From positions 1 through 35,279 of the forward strand of contig SVEA01000026.1 in the NCBI GenBank assembly GCA_015057615.1: 35,279 nucleotides of DNA, in the 5' to 3' direction. Made by a program: the position numbers and the translations under genes. Origin of the DNA: Lachnospiraceae bacterium. Lineage in GTDB: Bacteria > Bacillota > Clostridia > Lachnospirales > Lachnospiraceae. This document shows positions 1 through 7,956 of the stretch, piece by piece. Within the stretch, counting starts at the first letter, position 1, and the number at the start of each line of letters is the position of its first letter. Below the pieces are notes generated by a model. It was not told where the DNA came from, ran no database searches, and saw only the letters and a list, made by a program, of their open reading frames with translations.

Positions 1-480
1 AATTATGATCATCCAAATGCTTTTGATACCGAAAGATTGATCGAAGATATTAAGCGTTTGAAACAAGGGGATGCAATTGACAGACCGGTTTATTCCTTCA
101 AGCTGCATACCAGATTACCGGAAACGGTACGGGTTAATCCGGCGCAGGTCATTATTGTCGAGGGCTTTATGATTTTTGAAAATGCAGACTTAAGAAATCT
201 ATTCGATATTAAGGTTTTCGTTGATACGGATGCCGATGAAAGGTTGATCCGGCGGATCATTCGAGATGTGAATGAGCGGGGAAGAAGTCTGGAATCGGTA
301 ATTGCTCAATATACGAATACGGTGAAACCGATGCACGAGCAGTTTGTTGAGCCGTATAAAAAATATGCAGATATCATCATTCCCAGAGGCGGTTTAAATG
401 ATGTTGCTATCGATATGCTAATTCACCGGATCAAACCGATTACGGAGGAAAATTGGGATATCAATGATAAACGCAGGTAA
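1..480 (+). CDS. udk: Uridine kinase-type P-loop kinase, 3' part only
   Basis: The reading frame is open from base 1 to the TAA at 478-480, so 159 C-terminal residues are visible and the start lies outside the window. The visible part carries the uridine kinase pattern: VIIVEGFMIF, followed by FVDTDADERLIRRIIRD, where arginines of the lid region sit, then an ERG motif and YANxxKPMHEQFVEPYKKYAD-like sequence. Enzymes of this family phosphorylate uridine and cytidine with NTP in pyrimidine salvage. The ATP-binding P-loop would lie upstream and cannot be checked. The PRK/uridine kinase family is clear; exact substrate is inferred. No terminator hairpin follows directly; a short inverted repeat of the MITE-like family begins 47 bases after the stop. 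Confidence 0.85.
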   Translation, partial: NYDHPNAFDTERLIEDIKRLKQGDAIDRPVYSFKLHTRLPETVRVNPAQVIIVEGFMIFENADLRNLFDIKVFVDTDADERLIRRIIRDVNERGRSLESVIAQYTNTVKPMHEQFVEPYKKYADIIIPRGGLNDVAIDMLIHRIKPITEENWDINDKRR

Positions 481-526
481 TGCAAATGGTAATTGATTAA
501 TCGAGATTTATATGATATGATATGAG

Positions 527-584
527 CGACAAAAGCTGATTTGTGCAAATTAATGAAGATGATTTGTTAAGAAGGCTTTTGTCG
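527..584. repeat. Short MITE-like inverted repeat, copy 1
   Basis: Ends CGACAAAAGC and GCTTTTGTCG form a perfect 10-base inverted repeat around TTTGTGCAAATTAATGAAG and GATTTGTTAAGAAG. The same interior words recur in the longer copies at 2412, 6257 and 34588. This looks like an internally deleted member of the family. Confidence 0.75.
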
Positions 585-645
585 GGCTAGTCATAGAAAT
601 AACATAAAAATAAGATAGAAAAATATTTAAGGAGGTGGGCTTTTT

Positions 646-771
646 ATGAAAAGCTTAAATTGTTTACAACACAGGAACAACTTAATGATGGAGGAAATGC
701 TATTTGGATTACAAAAAGGGTTCAGAAGTATTGCCTGCCCACCTGCTAAAGGAAATTCAAAAATATGTTGA
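646..771 (+). CDS. Possible 41-residue upstream peptide overlapping the next gene
   Basis: ATG at 646 follows AAGGAGGTGGG by a good distance, a stronger ribosome site than that of the gene it overlaps. The frame encodes 41 residues starting MKSLNCLQHRNN and ends at TGA 769-771, inside the CD3324-type gene in another frame. It could be a translated leader that brings ribosomes to the TTG start at 704, or a decayed start region. No homology is recognised. Seen directly: the ribosome site, the frame and the overlap. Any regulatory role is inference. Confidence 0.3.
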   Translation: MKSLNCLQHRNNLMMEEMLFGLQKGFRSIACPPAKGNSKIC

Positions 772-967
772 CGGAAGTCTGATTTATATTCCTAAGAAGA
801 GCGGCAGGGCAGGCTGGGGGTCTTTAAGCGGTGCCCGTCAGGCGATCGACAAGAGGAATCACAGGATTCAATATTCATTCTTACAGGGAGCTTCCATTCA
901 GAAATTGGCGGAAGAATTTCATCTCGGAGAAGATACGATTAAGAAAATAGTTTATAAGAAAAAATAA
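704..967 (+). CDS. CD3324-family small HTH protein
   Basis: The product is 87 residues. The start is TTG at 704, chosen because GGAGGA lies 8 bases upstream and because the protein then begins MDYKKGSEVLPAHLLKEIQKY, like small clostridial proteins of the CD3324 family (Mor-like helix-turn-helix). The C-terminal half, roughly residues 45-85, contains RNxxIQYSFLQGASIQKLAEEFHLGEDTIKKIV, which reads as a helix-turn-helix. A DNA-binding role is likely by family, but the target is unknown. It is preceded by a possible upstream peptide (646-771) and followed by a rho-independent terminator at 1095-1130. Confidence 0.75.
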   Translation: MDYKKGSEVLPAHLLKEIQKYVDGSLIYIPKKSGRAGWGSLSGARQAIDKRNHRIQYSFLQGASIQKLAEEFHLGEDTIKKIVYKKK

Positions 968-1094
968 TTATACTAGTTTTTTCCCTATCCATTCACTGTC
1001 GGCTATGCGATAATACAATTGACCGGTCAGTAAAGAAGGAAAGGGGTTGGTTGTTTTGAAAATTGAATTAGAGGTGGGTAACGTTTAATACCCT

Positions 1095-1130
1095 AAAAAA
1101 AGGCAATGGGCTCATGCTCATTGCCTTTTT
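1095..1130 (+). terminator. Rho-independent terminator
   Basis: Hairpin AAAAAAGGCAATG / CATTGCCTTTTT with an 11-base loop and a T run. An outer AATACC / GGTATT pair extends the stem. It ends the transcript of the small HTH gene at 704-967 and touches the hairpin repeat that begins next. Confidence 0.85.
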
Positions 1131-1294
1131 AACGGTATTAGGAGTTTGTTCTATACGACAAAAAACCTCCACGCGAACATAGTTCGCATTGGGATGACGC
1201 ACTCGCACGTAAGGTATTTATCTGCCTGCGGCAGAACGCGCTCGGCGCGAGAGTTTTCCAAGGCAAACTCTTTGCTACCAGGAAGCTTAACTGA
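1131..1294 (+). repeat. Terminator-linked multi-hairpin repeat, copy A
   Basis: Contains GCGAACATAGTTCGC, CTGCCTGCGGCAG, CGCGCTCGGCGCG and a GAGTTT..AAACTC hairpin in fixed order. The same order occurs at 10590, 11624 and 15759. Its first stem (TATTAGGA / TCTATACGAC) pairs only partly with the terminator tail. From 1295 to the end of the next gene at 1548 I see only unassigned AT-rich sequence. An open frame of 107 codons at 1146 is the translation of the repeat and is not taken as a gene. Confidence 0.85.
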
Positions 1295-1547
1295 AAGTGA
1301 GTTTGCAGCAGGGCTAGGTATATTATGGAAAATTGTTGCAATCGAGCTGGTTTGCTGCTTTATCTCGTTTTATCTGTTTGGCTGTTTATCTGCCTGGAAG
1401 TTTATCCCCGTTGCTTGCGGATTAGGCAGGACCAATCTGGAATATTTTCTTAGAGAAAGATTCTCCTAATAGGAACGGGTAAGTACAGCACGTTAAAATG
1501 GTAATATCGAGAAAGTATTTACGTAAATTGTAACATGCTGTGGCGGA

Positions 1548-1775
1548 TTAATTTTTCCAAAACCGTTCATATTCCTTCTGTGTCGGTTTATGAGGATCGA
1601 GAAGTACCGCAAGCCCGTTTTTAGTATGCTGTCCGGCGGGAGGATAAAAATAATCCCGGATCAGTTCTTCAAGAAATATAGGATCGTAATCGCCGGAAAG
1701 CTCTTCCGACAGATAGGAGGCGAAATCGGAGAGATCATAGATGATATAATCATTTTCTTTGTTATCCATATTCAT
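1548..1775 (-). CDS. Small acidic hypothetical protein
   Basis: The product is 75 residues and I do not recognise it. ATG at 1775 follows AAGGCAGGTA on the minus strand, a moderate ribosome site. The sequence is acidic and hydrophilic (DYIIYDLSDFASYLSEEL, then DPIFLEELIRDYFYPP), has no signal peptide or membrane segment, and ends HKPTQKEYERFWKN. The composition and helical pattern suggest a real soluble protein. It stands alone on the minus strand between two plus-strand units, with no obvious partner. Confidence 0.55.
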   Translation of the reverse strand: MNMDNKENDYIIYDLSDFASYLSEELSGDYDPIFLEELIRDYFYPPAGQHTKNGLAVLLDPHKPTQKEYERFWKN

Positions 1776-1946
1776 TACCTGCCTTATATGTTTTCTAACC
1801 TTAGTATTCGCAGAAATGAGGTTACCGTATTCTCAAAAATTATCGGTTGCTTTAATCCGCAGTGGGCGGACAGAGGATGGGTAAAAAGTTAAACACTAAC
1901 ATCGGATTTATAATCTGAGAAAAAAATACGCATACTGTAGTTACTA

Positions 1947-1975
1947 TTGACATTTTTTAATTCTTTTTATATACT
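1947..1975 (+). promoter_or_regulatory. Sigma-A-type promoter of the T-box leader
   Basis: TTGACA at 1947-1952 and TATACT at 1970-1975 are separated by 17 bases. Transcription would start a few bases on, just before the T-box stem I. Confidence 0.85.
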
Positions 1976-1980
1976 AAGTG

Positions 1981-2292
1981 AGAGTGAAATGCTGGGAAGA
2001 GAAGAGTAATCTTTTATAAAGCTAACAGAGAGCTCTATTTGGTGAGAAGGAGCAGCGGAGTAATGGATGAAACAAGCCTCGGAGCTTCATACGGATCTTA
2101 TGTAGACAGTGATTGGGATGCTTTCTTGTGTCTGATAAGTGATGCTATGACGTAGGTTCACGTTACAGAACTAGAGTATAGAAGGTACTCGACAAGATTA
2201 ATATGGCGACATATTAATGAAATAGGGTGGCACCGCGATCATATCGCCCCTACAAAATGGAACGAATTGTTTTGTAGGAGGTGTTTTTTTTA
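1981..2292 (+). promoter_or_regulatory. T-box leader with antiterminator and terminator
   Basis: The hallmarks are present in order: an AGAGTA segment fitting the stem I S-turn, ACAGAGAGC with GGTGAGAAGG (distal stem I), the specifier-side strand GGATGAAACAAGCCTCGGAGC written in two parts (GGATGAAACAAG, then CCTCGGAGC), the T-box AATAGGGTGGCACCGCG at 2221-2237, and a terminator with CCTACAAAA / TTTTGTAGG and eight T at 2244-2291. T-box leaders bind an uncharged tRNA and then allow readthrough. The downstream gene is MetRS-like, yet I cannot place AUG at the specifier position. The pairing base in TGGN is C, which would fit a tRNA with discriminator G, while tRNA-Met normally has A. By spacing the specifier could be CAA, ACA or AAC; this is uncertain. 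Confidence 0.9.
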
Positions 2293-2411
2293 TACTTTTT
2301 TAAATCTTAAAATAGATGCGTTCCTATTCATGTTCATAGTTTTATATGACTTAGGACACGCATAGCATTTATGAAATAAATAAATGACTTTGGTTTTATT
2401 AATGAAATGTC

Positions 2412-2515
2412 AACGACTTTAAACAGTTACGAATTAATGTTGTTTCCTATTACTTAAGTTTTACCTTGCTTTGTGCAAATTAATAAGGACGATTTGTTAA
2501 GAAGGCTTTTGTTGG
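2412..2515. repeat. MITE-like element, half copy (copy 2)
   Basis: Carries the right half of the long element: ACGACTTTAAACAGTTACG, then TTGTTTCCTATTACTTAAG, TTTGTGCAAATTAATAAGG and GATTTGTTAAGAAGGCTTTTG. These match 34774-34851 in order. The left half is degenerate or absent. It lies between the T-box terminator and the MetRS-like gene, so the leader-to-gene distance is about 370 bases. Confidence 0.75.
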
Positions 2516-2664
2516 GTTAATCATAGAACGTAATAGGATATAGATTACTTTTAACCATATCAAAATTATGGAAACAAAACAAGACTATTAAGATAAGAGT
2601 AAGAAAACTCCCTGAGATGCGGGAAAGGTGCGCAAAGAGGAGAAAACAAATTAGGAGGTTGCAT

Positions 2665-4668
2665 ATGAAAGAGATAAACAGACAAGACAAGCGTAAAACA
2701 GAAAGACCCAATTTTCCAAAGCGTGCAGTGATCACAGCAGGTATGCCCTATGGAAATAAAGAACTGCATTTTGGCCATATCGGCGGAGTGTTTGTACATG
2801 CGGATACCTTTGCAAGATTTCTGCGGGACCGGATCGGAGAAGAAAATGTGATCTTTGTTTCTGGTACGGATTGCTACGGCTCACCGATATTGGAAAGCTA
2901 TCGGAAATTGGTTGAGGGCGGCGAAAATGTAGGCACCATTCAGGATTATGTCAAAAAAAATTATTTATCACAGAAAGAAACATTAGATAACTATGAAATC
3001 AGCCTGAATCTATATGGTGCATCTGCCCTCGATCGAGCAGGGGAGATCCATCAGGAAATGTCAAATGAGGTTTTTAATGAATTATATGAGAAGGGATATC
3101 TAAAGCAGATGTCCAGTCCGCAGTTCTATGATCCGGATTTTGATGTATTTTTAAACGGAAGACAGGTGGTCGGAAGATGCCCGATTGATGGATGTGCTTC
3201 CGATAAAGCGTATGCGGATGAATGTGCTCTGGGGCATCAATATATGCCGGAAGAGCTGATCAATCCGAAGAGTACCTTATCCGGCAAAACACCGGAGCTG
3301 CATAATGTAACCAATTGGTATTTCTCTCTGGAGGATTGTATGGATATCCTCAAGGAAAGAGTCGATTATCTCAGAAAAAATACGAATACAAGGAAATATA
3401 TTGTAAATACGATTGATGAATTTCTGAAGAAACCATGTATCTATGTGCAAAAGAAATTAATCGATGATCTGGATGAATTTTCTGCAGCATTACCAAAGCA
3501 TAGCCTGGAAAATGAGGAAAAGAAGAGCTCCTATACCTTTATCTTTGCTAACCTTGCGGAGAGGGATAAGGCAAGAGATATTATGAATGAGAGAGGAATC
3601 CGTTTCCGTACCGGTAAAACCTTGGTACCGTTCCGTCTCTCCGGAAATATTGAATGGGGCCTGACGGTTCCGGAGAAGGAAGGACTTCGTGATTTGACCT
3701 TCTGGGTATGGCCGGAATCCTTGTGGGCACCGATTTCCTTTACCAAAACATACCTTGAGTCGATCGGTAAGGATGGCGGGAGCTGGAAGGAATGGTGGAA
3801 TTCAGAGGATGCAAAGGTGTACCAATTTATTGGGGAGGATAATATCTATTTCTACGGAATTGCGGAAATGGGAATCTTTACGGTATTAATGAATGATACC
3901 AAGGAAAAACCGGATATGGCAAAAATCAATCTGCCCCATCTGATTGCAAACCGTCATGTATTATTTATGAATAAAAAGGCGAGTAGCAGCAGTGATATTA
4001 AGCCGCCGATGGCACATGATTTGTTACAGTACTATACACCGGAGCAGCTTCGAATTCATTTTCTGAGCCTTGGTCTGTCTACAAAGAGCGGAAGCTTTCA
4101 GCCACAGGTATATCTGCCGGAGGAAGAAAGAACCGGAATGGATGATGTGTTAAAGGAAGGAAATTTACTTACGAATGTCTATAACCGCTTAGTTCGTTCC
4201 TGCTTCTACACAGCACAAAAATATTATGATACAAAAATTCCGGTTGGAGAAATTAGCGAAAGCATTTTAGAGGAATCGAAAGAAGCTATACTGACCTATG
4301 AAAGACATATGTACAACCATGAGTTCCACAGCATCACGTATGTTCTTGATTCCTATATCCGGAACATGAATAAGTATTGGGTCAATAACATCAGGGTAGC
4401 GGATGCAAAGGATGATGATGCGATGAGAAAGCAGATCTTAATCGATTCCTTCCATGCGGTTAAGACAGCAGCGGTACTATTTCATCCGATTGCTCCCACC
4501 GGCTGCGAAATGGTTCGGGAATATCTCAATGTCAGCAGTAAGCTCTGGGATTGGGAGAATATCTTTGCTCCAATCTATGATTTAATGGAGGATGCCGATC
4601 ATCATGAACTGAAATATCTGGAGCCGAAGGTGGATTTCTTTAAGAAGCATGACAGTCAGTTTAATTAA
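2665..4668 (+). CDS. Divergent methionyl-tRNA synthetase-like class I ligase
   Basis: The product is 667 residues. ATG 2665 is chosen over the in-frame ATG at 2617 because TTAGGAGGTTGCAT precedes it. The class I signature appears as HFGHIG at residues 35-40 and the KMSKS loop as KKASSSS at 437-443, both off consensus. GTDCYG at 67-72 replaces the usual MetRS GTDEHG. A zinc-knuckle-like set (C172, C177, C187, H191) and PEELINPKSTLSGKTPEL match the MetRS connective region; NIEWGLTVP and YQFIGEDNIYFYG match the catalytic core. No C-terminal EMAP-type tRNA-binding domain is present. MetRS charges tRNA-Met with methionine; here the altered signatures and the T-box that does not look Met-specific leave open a paralogue with another role. 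Confidence 0.75.
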   Translation: MKEINRQDKRKTERPNFPKRAVITAGMPYGNKELHFGHIGGVFVHADTFARFLRDRIGEENVIFVSGTDCYGSPILESYRKLVEGGENVGTIQDYVKKNYLSQKETLDNYEISLNLYGASALDRAGEIHQEMSNEVFNELYEKGYLKQMSSPQFYDPDFDVFLNGRQVVGRCPIDGCASDKAYADECALGHQYMPEELINPKSTLSGKTPELHNVTNWYFSLEDCMDILKERVDYLRKNTNTRKYIVNTIDEFLKKPCIYVQKKLIDDLDEFSAALPKHSLENEEKKSSYTFIFANLAERDKARDIMNERGIRFRTGKTLVPFRLSGNIEWGLTVPEKEGLRDLTFWVWPESLWAPISFTKTYLESIGKDGGSWKEWWNSEDAKVYQFIGEDNIYFYGIAEMGIFTVLMNDTKEKPDMAKINLPHLIANRHVLFMNKKASSSSDIKPPMAHDLLQYYTPEQLRIHFLSLGLSTKSGSFQPQVYLPEEERTGMDDVLKEGNLLTNVYNRLVRSCFYTAQKYYDTKIPVGEISESILEESKEAILTYERHMYNHEFHSITYVLDSYIRNMNKYWVNNIRVADAKDDDAMRKQILIDSFHAVKTAAVLFHPIAPTGCEMVREYLNVSSKLWDWENIFAPIYDLMEDADHHELKYLEPKVDFFKKHDSQFN

Positions 4669-4674
4669 TACGAT

Positions 4675-4783
4675 TTGAGGGTAAACCTTCCTAACAAATA
4701 GTCTTCTATTGTTTTCGATTACTTATCAATGCATAAATTGTGCAAATTGAAGTCGATTTTATAAATTGGTTTTTGACCCTGAA
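4675..4783. repeat. MITE-like element, short copy (copy 3)
   Basis: Ends TTGAGGGTAAACCTTCC and GGTTTTTGACCCTGAA are inverted repeats. The interior has CTAACAAATAGTCTTC, GATTACTTATCAATGCATAA and TTGTGCAAATTGAAG, matching the arms of the long copies with the centre removed. It lies between two genes that converge on it. Confidence 0.8.
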
Positions 4784-4801
4784 TTCTAATATATTAATGA
4801 G

Positions 4802-4830
4802 AAGGGGGCTGCACAAGCAGCCCCCCTTTT
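4802..4830. terminator. Bidirectional terminator between the MetRS-like gene and murF
   Basis: AAGGGGGCTGC / GCAGCCCCCCTTTT with a 4-base loop. T runs on both strands allow use in both directions, and both neighbouring genes end here. Confidence 0.85.
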
Positions 4831-4835
4831 AAATC

Positions 4836-6203
4836 CTATGAAACTAAGGTTTTTACGATATTTTCAAATCCCAGACTGTGGGACGCCTTTACCAGTATGG
4901 TGTCATTCTCCTCTAGGATGGAGGAAAGCGCGGCGATCAGCTCATCACGGGTTTCGTAAAAATACAGATTACCGGCAAAGTTTGCATCGAAGGCCCCCTC
5001 GTACATGGCTTTCGAAAGCGTTCCGATACATACTAAGACATCTATGCCGGCAGCGGCAGCATAGGAACCGACCTCTCTATGAAAATCCTTTTCCTTGCTT
5101 CCCAGTTCATTCATATCACCAAGAATCGCTACCTTTCTTGTATCTGCCGTGGCGAGCAGGTCAATGGCAGCCTTCATGGATACCGGATTGGCATTATAGC
5201 AGTCATCGATAATCGTGTATTTACTATGCCGTATGATGTTGCTTCTTCCTCCGACGGATTGTACCGCTTTGATTCCAGCTGCAATCTCTTCGCAGGTCAA
5301 GTCAAATAAGGTACCTATTGCAGTTGCAGCCATTGCATTGCGTACCATATGTTCCCCGGGAAGAGGGACTTCTGCCCGGAATTCCTTGTGATTTACATGA
5401 ATGGTGCAGGTGCTTCCAAAGAGTCCCTGACTGACGATATCGGTAGCATAGATATCATTGGAAGGATGGAAACCGAATTTTATCGGCTTTTTGCCCTTCA
5501 CAGATTCTATGGTGAGCAGCATATCATCATCGCCATTGATGCATACGCTTCCATTCTCGTTCATATAATTAAAAATTTCGGATTTTGCCCTTAAAATACC
5601 CTGCCGGGAGCCCAGGTTCTCCAAATGGCTTTGGCCGATGTTCGTAATCACACAGATATCCGGCTTCGCGATTTCACTTAGCCGGTTCATTTCTCCGAAA
5701 TCACTGATTCCCATTTCCAGAACAGCAATTTCATGATTATCGCGTAGTTTAAGAACGGTGAGAGGCAGTCCGACTTCATTATTAAAATTACCCTCGGTTT
5801 TTAATACCGCGTACTTCTGCGCAAGGACACTGCTGATAAATTCCTTTGTACTGGTTTTGCCGACACTTCCGGTAATGCCGACGACCTTGATATCCAGCTG
5901 CATACGATACGATTTGGCAATGGATTTTAGCGATTCAAAACTATTTTTAACCAGTATATAGGGTCCCTTTGGGTCTGCCGGTGCTTTTTCACATACAACA
6001 GCAAGGGCGCCTTTTTCAAAAACATCATCGATATATTTGTGGCCGTCCGTCCGTTCACCAATGGTTGCAATAAAGAGATCATCTTTATTCACTAATCTGG
6101 AATCCAATACCACGTTGGCAGCTTCCTTTTCTGCACCGTCCGTTTCTCCTACGAGTTGTCCGTTGCATGCCTTAGCAATTGCTGATAAAGTCATGTTTTT
6201 CAT
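4836..6203 (-). CDS. murF: UDP-MurNAc-tripeptide--D-Ala-D-Ala ligase
   Basis: The product is 455 residues, a normal MurF length. It adds D-Ala-D-Ala to UDP-MurNAc-tripeptide in the cytoplasm using ATP. The three Mur ligase regions are visible: N-terminal domain with NVVLDSRLVNKDDLFIA, the ATP loop VVGITGSVGKTSTKEF near residue 110, central TEGNFNNEVGLPLTVL and ITNIGQSHLENLGS, and a C-terminal domain with IIDDCYNANPVSMKAAI. ATG 6203 is preferred over 6215 because GAGGAG lies just upstream. The stretch before it (GAAATGAGGAGAAGTATG) resembles the ends of the leader cassettes described elsewhere. It lies downstream of ddl on the same strand, the gene that makes its dipeptide substrate. Confidence 0.95.
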   Translation of the reverse strand: MKNMTLSAIAKACNGQLVGETDGAEKEAANVVLDSRLVNKDDLFIATIGERTDGHKYIDDVFEKGALAVVCEKAPADPKGPYILVKNSFESLKSIAKSYRMQLDIKVVGITGSVGKTSTKEFISSVLAQKYAVLKTEGNFNNEVGLPLTVLKLRDNHEIAVLEMGISDFGEMNRLSEIAKPDICVITNIGQSHLENLGSRQGILRAKSEIFNYMNENGSVCINGDDDMLLTIESVKGKKPIKFGFHPSNDIYATDIVSQGLFGSTCTIHVNHKEFRAEVPLPGEHMVRNAMAATAIGTLFDLTCEEIAAGIKAVQSVGGRSNIIRHSKYTIIDDCYNANPVSMKAAIDLLATADTRKVAILGDMNELGSKEKDFHREVGSYAAAAGIDVLVCIGTLSKAMYEGAFDANFAGNLYFYETRDELIAALSSILEENDTILVKASHSLGFENIVKTLVS

Positions 6204-6256
6204 ACTTCTCCTCATTTCTGTAGGGCTTTTTTCGTTTACTATTTATTTATGATAGG

Positions 6257-6540
6257 AGTGTAAAAAGCCTTCTTAACAAATAGTCTTCATCAATTTGCAC
6301 AAACTAAGGTAAAACTTAAGTAATAGGAAACAATATTTTACTACGCAACTGTTTGGAGTCGTTGGCACTTAGACCACGTATTTTGTGTCTTATATATATT
6401 ATGTACTTCAATCCAAGGTATTGCGGTTTCTGCAATACTTTGCAGGACTGCATGTTGCGAATGAAATTTGTTACCTATTACTTGTCAGCATATAAATTGT
6501 GCAAATGGATGAAATCGATTTATAAACGGCTTTTGACACT
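6257..6540 (-). repeat. Full-length MITE-like element between ddl and murF (copy 4)
   Basis: About 285 bp. The left end AGTGTAAAAAGCCTTC and right end GGCTTTTGACACT begin imperfect inverted arms of about 75 bp that include AATTTGCACAA / TTGTGCAAAT and AAGTAATAGGAAACAA / TTGTTACCTATTACTTG. The centre has a hairpin related to the one at 34734-34770, in the opposite orientation. It follows the ddl stop codon by only a few bases. No open frame of a transposase is present, so it would depend on proteins made elsewhere. Confidence 0.85.
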
Positions 6541-6548
6541 CAAATCAT

Positions 6549-7577
6549 TTATCTATATTTATTCAAGGATGATTCGATGATCTTCTCGCAAAGTGCGGCA
6601 AAATCCAAACCGATCGCTTTCGCCTCCTGCGGCAGAAGAGAGATTGGTGTCATACCTGGAAGCGTATTTGCTTCCAGACAGAAAAGCTCCTTCTGCTTAT
6701 TCATGAGAAAATCCATACGGGCATAGGTCTTTAAACGTAATGCAATAAATACATCCTCTGCGATTTTTTGCATCTTTGCCGTAATATCTTCGGGAATTTC
6801 TGCCGGGCAGGTCTCCAAGGTACTGCCTTCCTGGTACTTGTTCTTATAATCATAGAACCCTTGCAGCGGTGCGATTTCAATTACCGGCAGCGCCTTGCCA
6901 TCGATAACACCTACGGAGAATTCCCTGCCTTCAATGTACTGTTCAATAATAACTTCACTGCCATAGGTAAAGGCATCGGCAAGAGCAGCCTCCATTGCAT
7001 TCGCAGCTCTTACGATCGATACGCCGACACTGGATCCGCCGTTACTGACTTTAACTACACAAGGATATTCGTTCCAGGTAAAGACTTCCCCTTTTTTGGC
7101 ACGTATTCCCTTCGGTGTGGGGATCTTATGAAAAGCAAAGATTTCCTTGGAAATTCCTTTGTCCATGGAAATGGCACTGCTGGTAAAATCGGTTCCAGTG
7201 TACTTAATTCCCATCAAATCAAAGGCAGCCTGTACCTTGCCGTCCTCGCCATTTTCGCCATGGAGAGCCATAAATACGATATCAGAATCCCTACAGATAT
7301 CGATGACATTCGGACCAAAGAAATAATCCGGATTATCCTTTCGTAAGGCTTTGATCTGACGAATGTCCGGATGATCTGCCTTAATCGCTCCGATATTTGC
7401 AGTCCAATCCCGATCGGTTTCAAAGATATTTGATATTTCTCCTTCATATCCTAGATAAACATCAAGCAAAACAACCTGATGTCCTTTACTCCTAAGTGCT
7501 TTATAAATCATGGTCCCGGTTACTAAGGATACATCTCTTTCTGAACTGGTTCCCCCGGCTAATACTACAATCTTCAT
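6549..7577 (-). CDS. ddl: D-alanine--D-alanine ligase
   Basis: The product is 342 residues, typical of Ddl. It joins two D-alanines with ATP to make the dipeptide for MurF. Seen: N-terminal AGGTSSERDVSLVTG with the conserved Glu, ALHGENGEDGKVQ, ATP-grasp KVSNGGSSVGVS, IEQYIEGREFSVGVI, and the metal-binding end ARMDFLMNKQK..CLEANTLPGMT. ATG 7577 follows GAGGAAAAGGG. It is the upstream partner of murF on the minus strand, interrupted by a MITE-like element. The usual C-terminal omega-loop region is intact. Compare with the Ddl-like protein at 13491, which lacks several of these residues. Confidence 0.95.
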   Translation of the reverse strand: MKIVVLAGGTSSERDVSLVTGTMIYKALRSKGHQVVLLDVYLGYEGEISNIFETDRDWTANIGAIKADHPDIRQIKALRKDNPDYFFGPNVIDICRDSDIVFMALHGENGEDGKVQAAFDLMGIKYTGTDFTSSAISMDKGISKEIFAFHKIPTPKGIRAKKGEVFTWNEYPCVVKVSNGGSSVGVSIVRAANAMEAALADAFTYGSEVIIEQYIEGREFSVGVIDGKALPVIEIAPLQGFYDYKNKYQEGSTLETCPAEIPEDITAKMQKIAEDVFIALRLKTYARMDFLMNKQKELFCLEANTLPGMTPISLLPQEAKAIGLDFAALCEKIIESSLNKYR

Positions 7578-7804
7578 TCCCTTTTCCTCGCTTTCAGGCT
7601 TAAATAATGCTTCTTTTTCTTATATTTCATTTTCCATAATTCATTTATTACGTAACTTACAGTATCTTTGGATGCTGGTCTTACTTATATCCGTCACAAG
7701 GGAGTCGGCATGCCGATCTGCCTTGCTTACATGTCGCTTTTTTATACTATGTAACATGAATTTGTATCGTTACAAAACTACTTTCAATTGCTTAATAATG
7801 CTTC

Positions 7805-7867
7805 GAGGGTCAAAAGCCTTCCTAATAAATTGATGAAGTTAGTTTGATTAATCGGCTTTTGACACTT
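7805..7867. repeat. Short MITE-like inverted repeat (copy 5)
   Basis: Ends GAGGGTCAAAAGCC and GGCTTTTGACACTT around AATAAATTGATGAAG. It lies upstream of ddl. The right end carries TTGACA pointing away from ddl. Confidence 0.8.
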
Positions 7868-7870
7868 AAA

Positions 7871-7956
7871 TCAATAGATAGCGCAAACTTAACTATCTTT
7901 ATTTTACTACGTCACGTGACGTATGCTTTTCAATTCCTCAATAGTATAGCGCAAAC
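7871..7956 (-). promoter_or_regulatory. Duplicated promoter-like sites flanking a perfect palindrome, upstream of ddl
   Basis: TCAATAGATAGCGCAAAC (7871-7888) and TCAATAGTATAGCGCAAAC (7938-7956) are direct repeats. Read on the minus strand the second gives TATACT, 17 bases after TTTACT, a plausible promoter for ddl. Between them, at 7908-7923, is the 16-base perfect palindrome TACGTCACGTGACGTA, which could bind a dimeric regulator. The regulator is unknown. Nothing else is identified in 7578-8072 apart from the short inverted repeat at 7805. Confidence 0.5.

Noticed and set aside
1146..1469. Open frame of 107 codons on the plus strand
   Set aside because: It is the translation of the multi-hairpin repeat (copy A) plus flanking DNA. 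The same peptide-like words appear in the other repeat copies with stops, and there is no ribosome site.
2617..2664. Longer start for the MetRS-like gene
   Set aside because: The ATG at 2617 lacks a ribosome site and adds a basic stretch unlike the family; 2665 has AGGAGG at the right distance.
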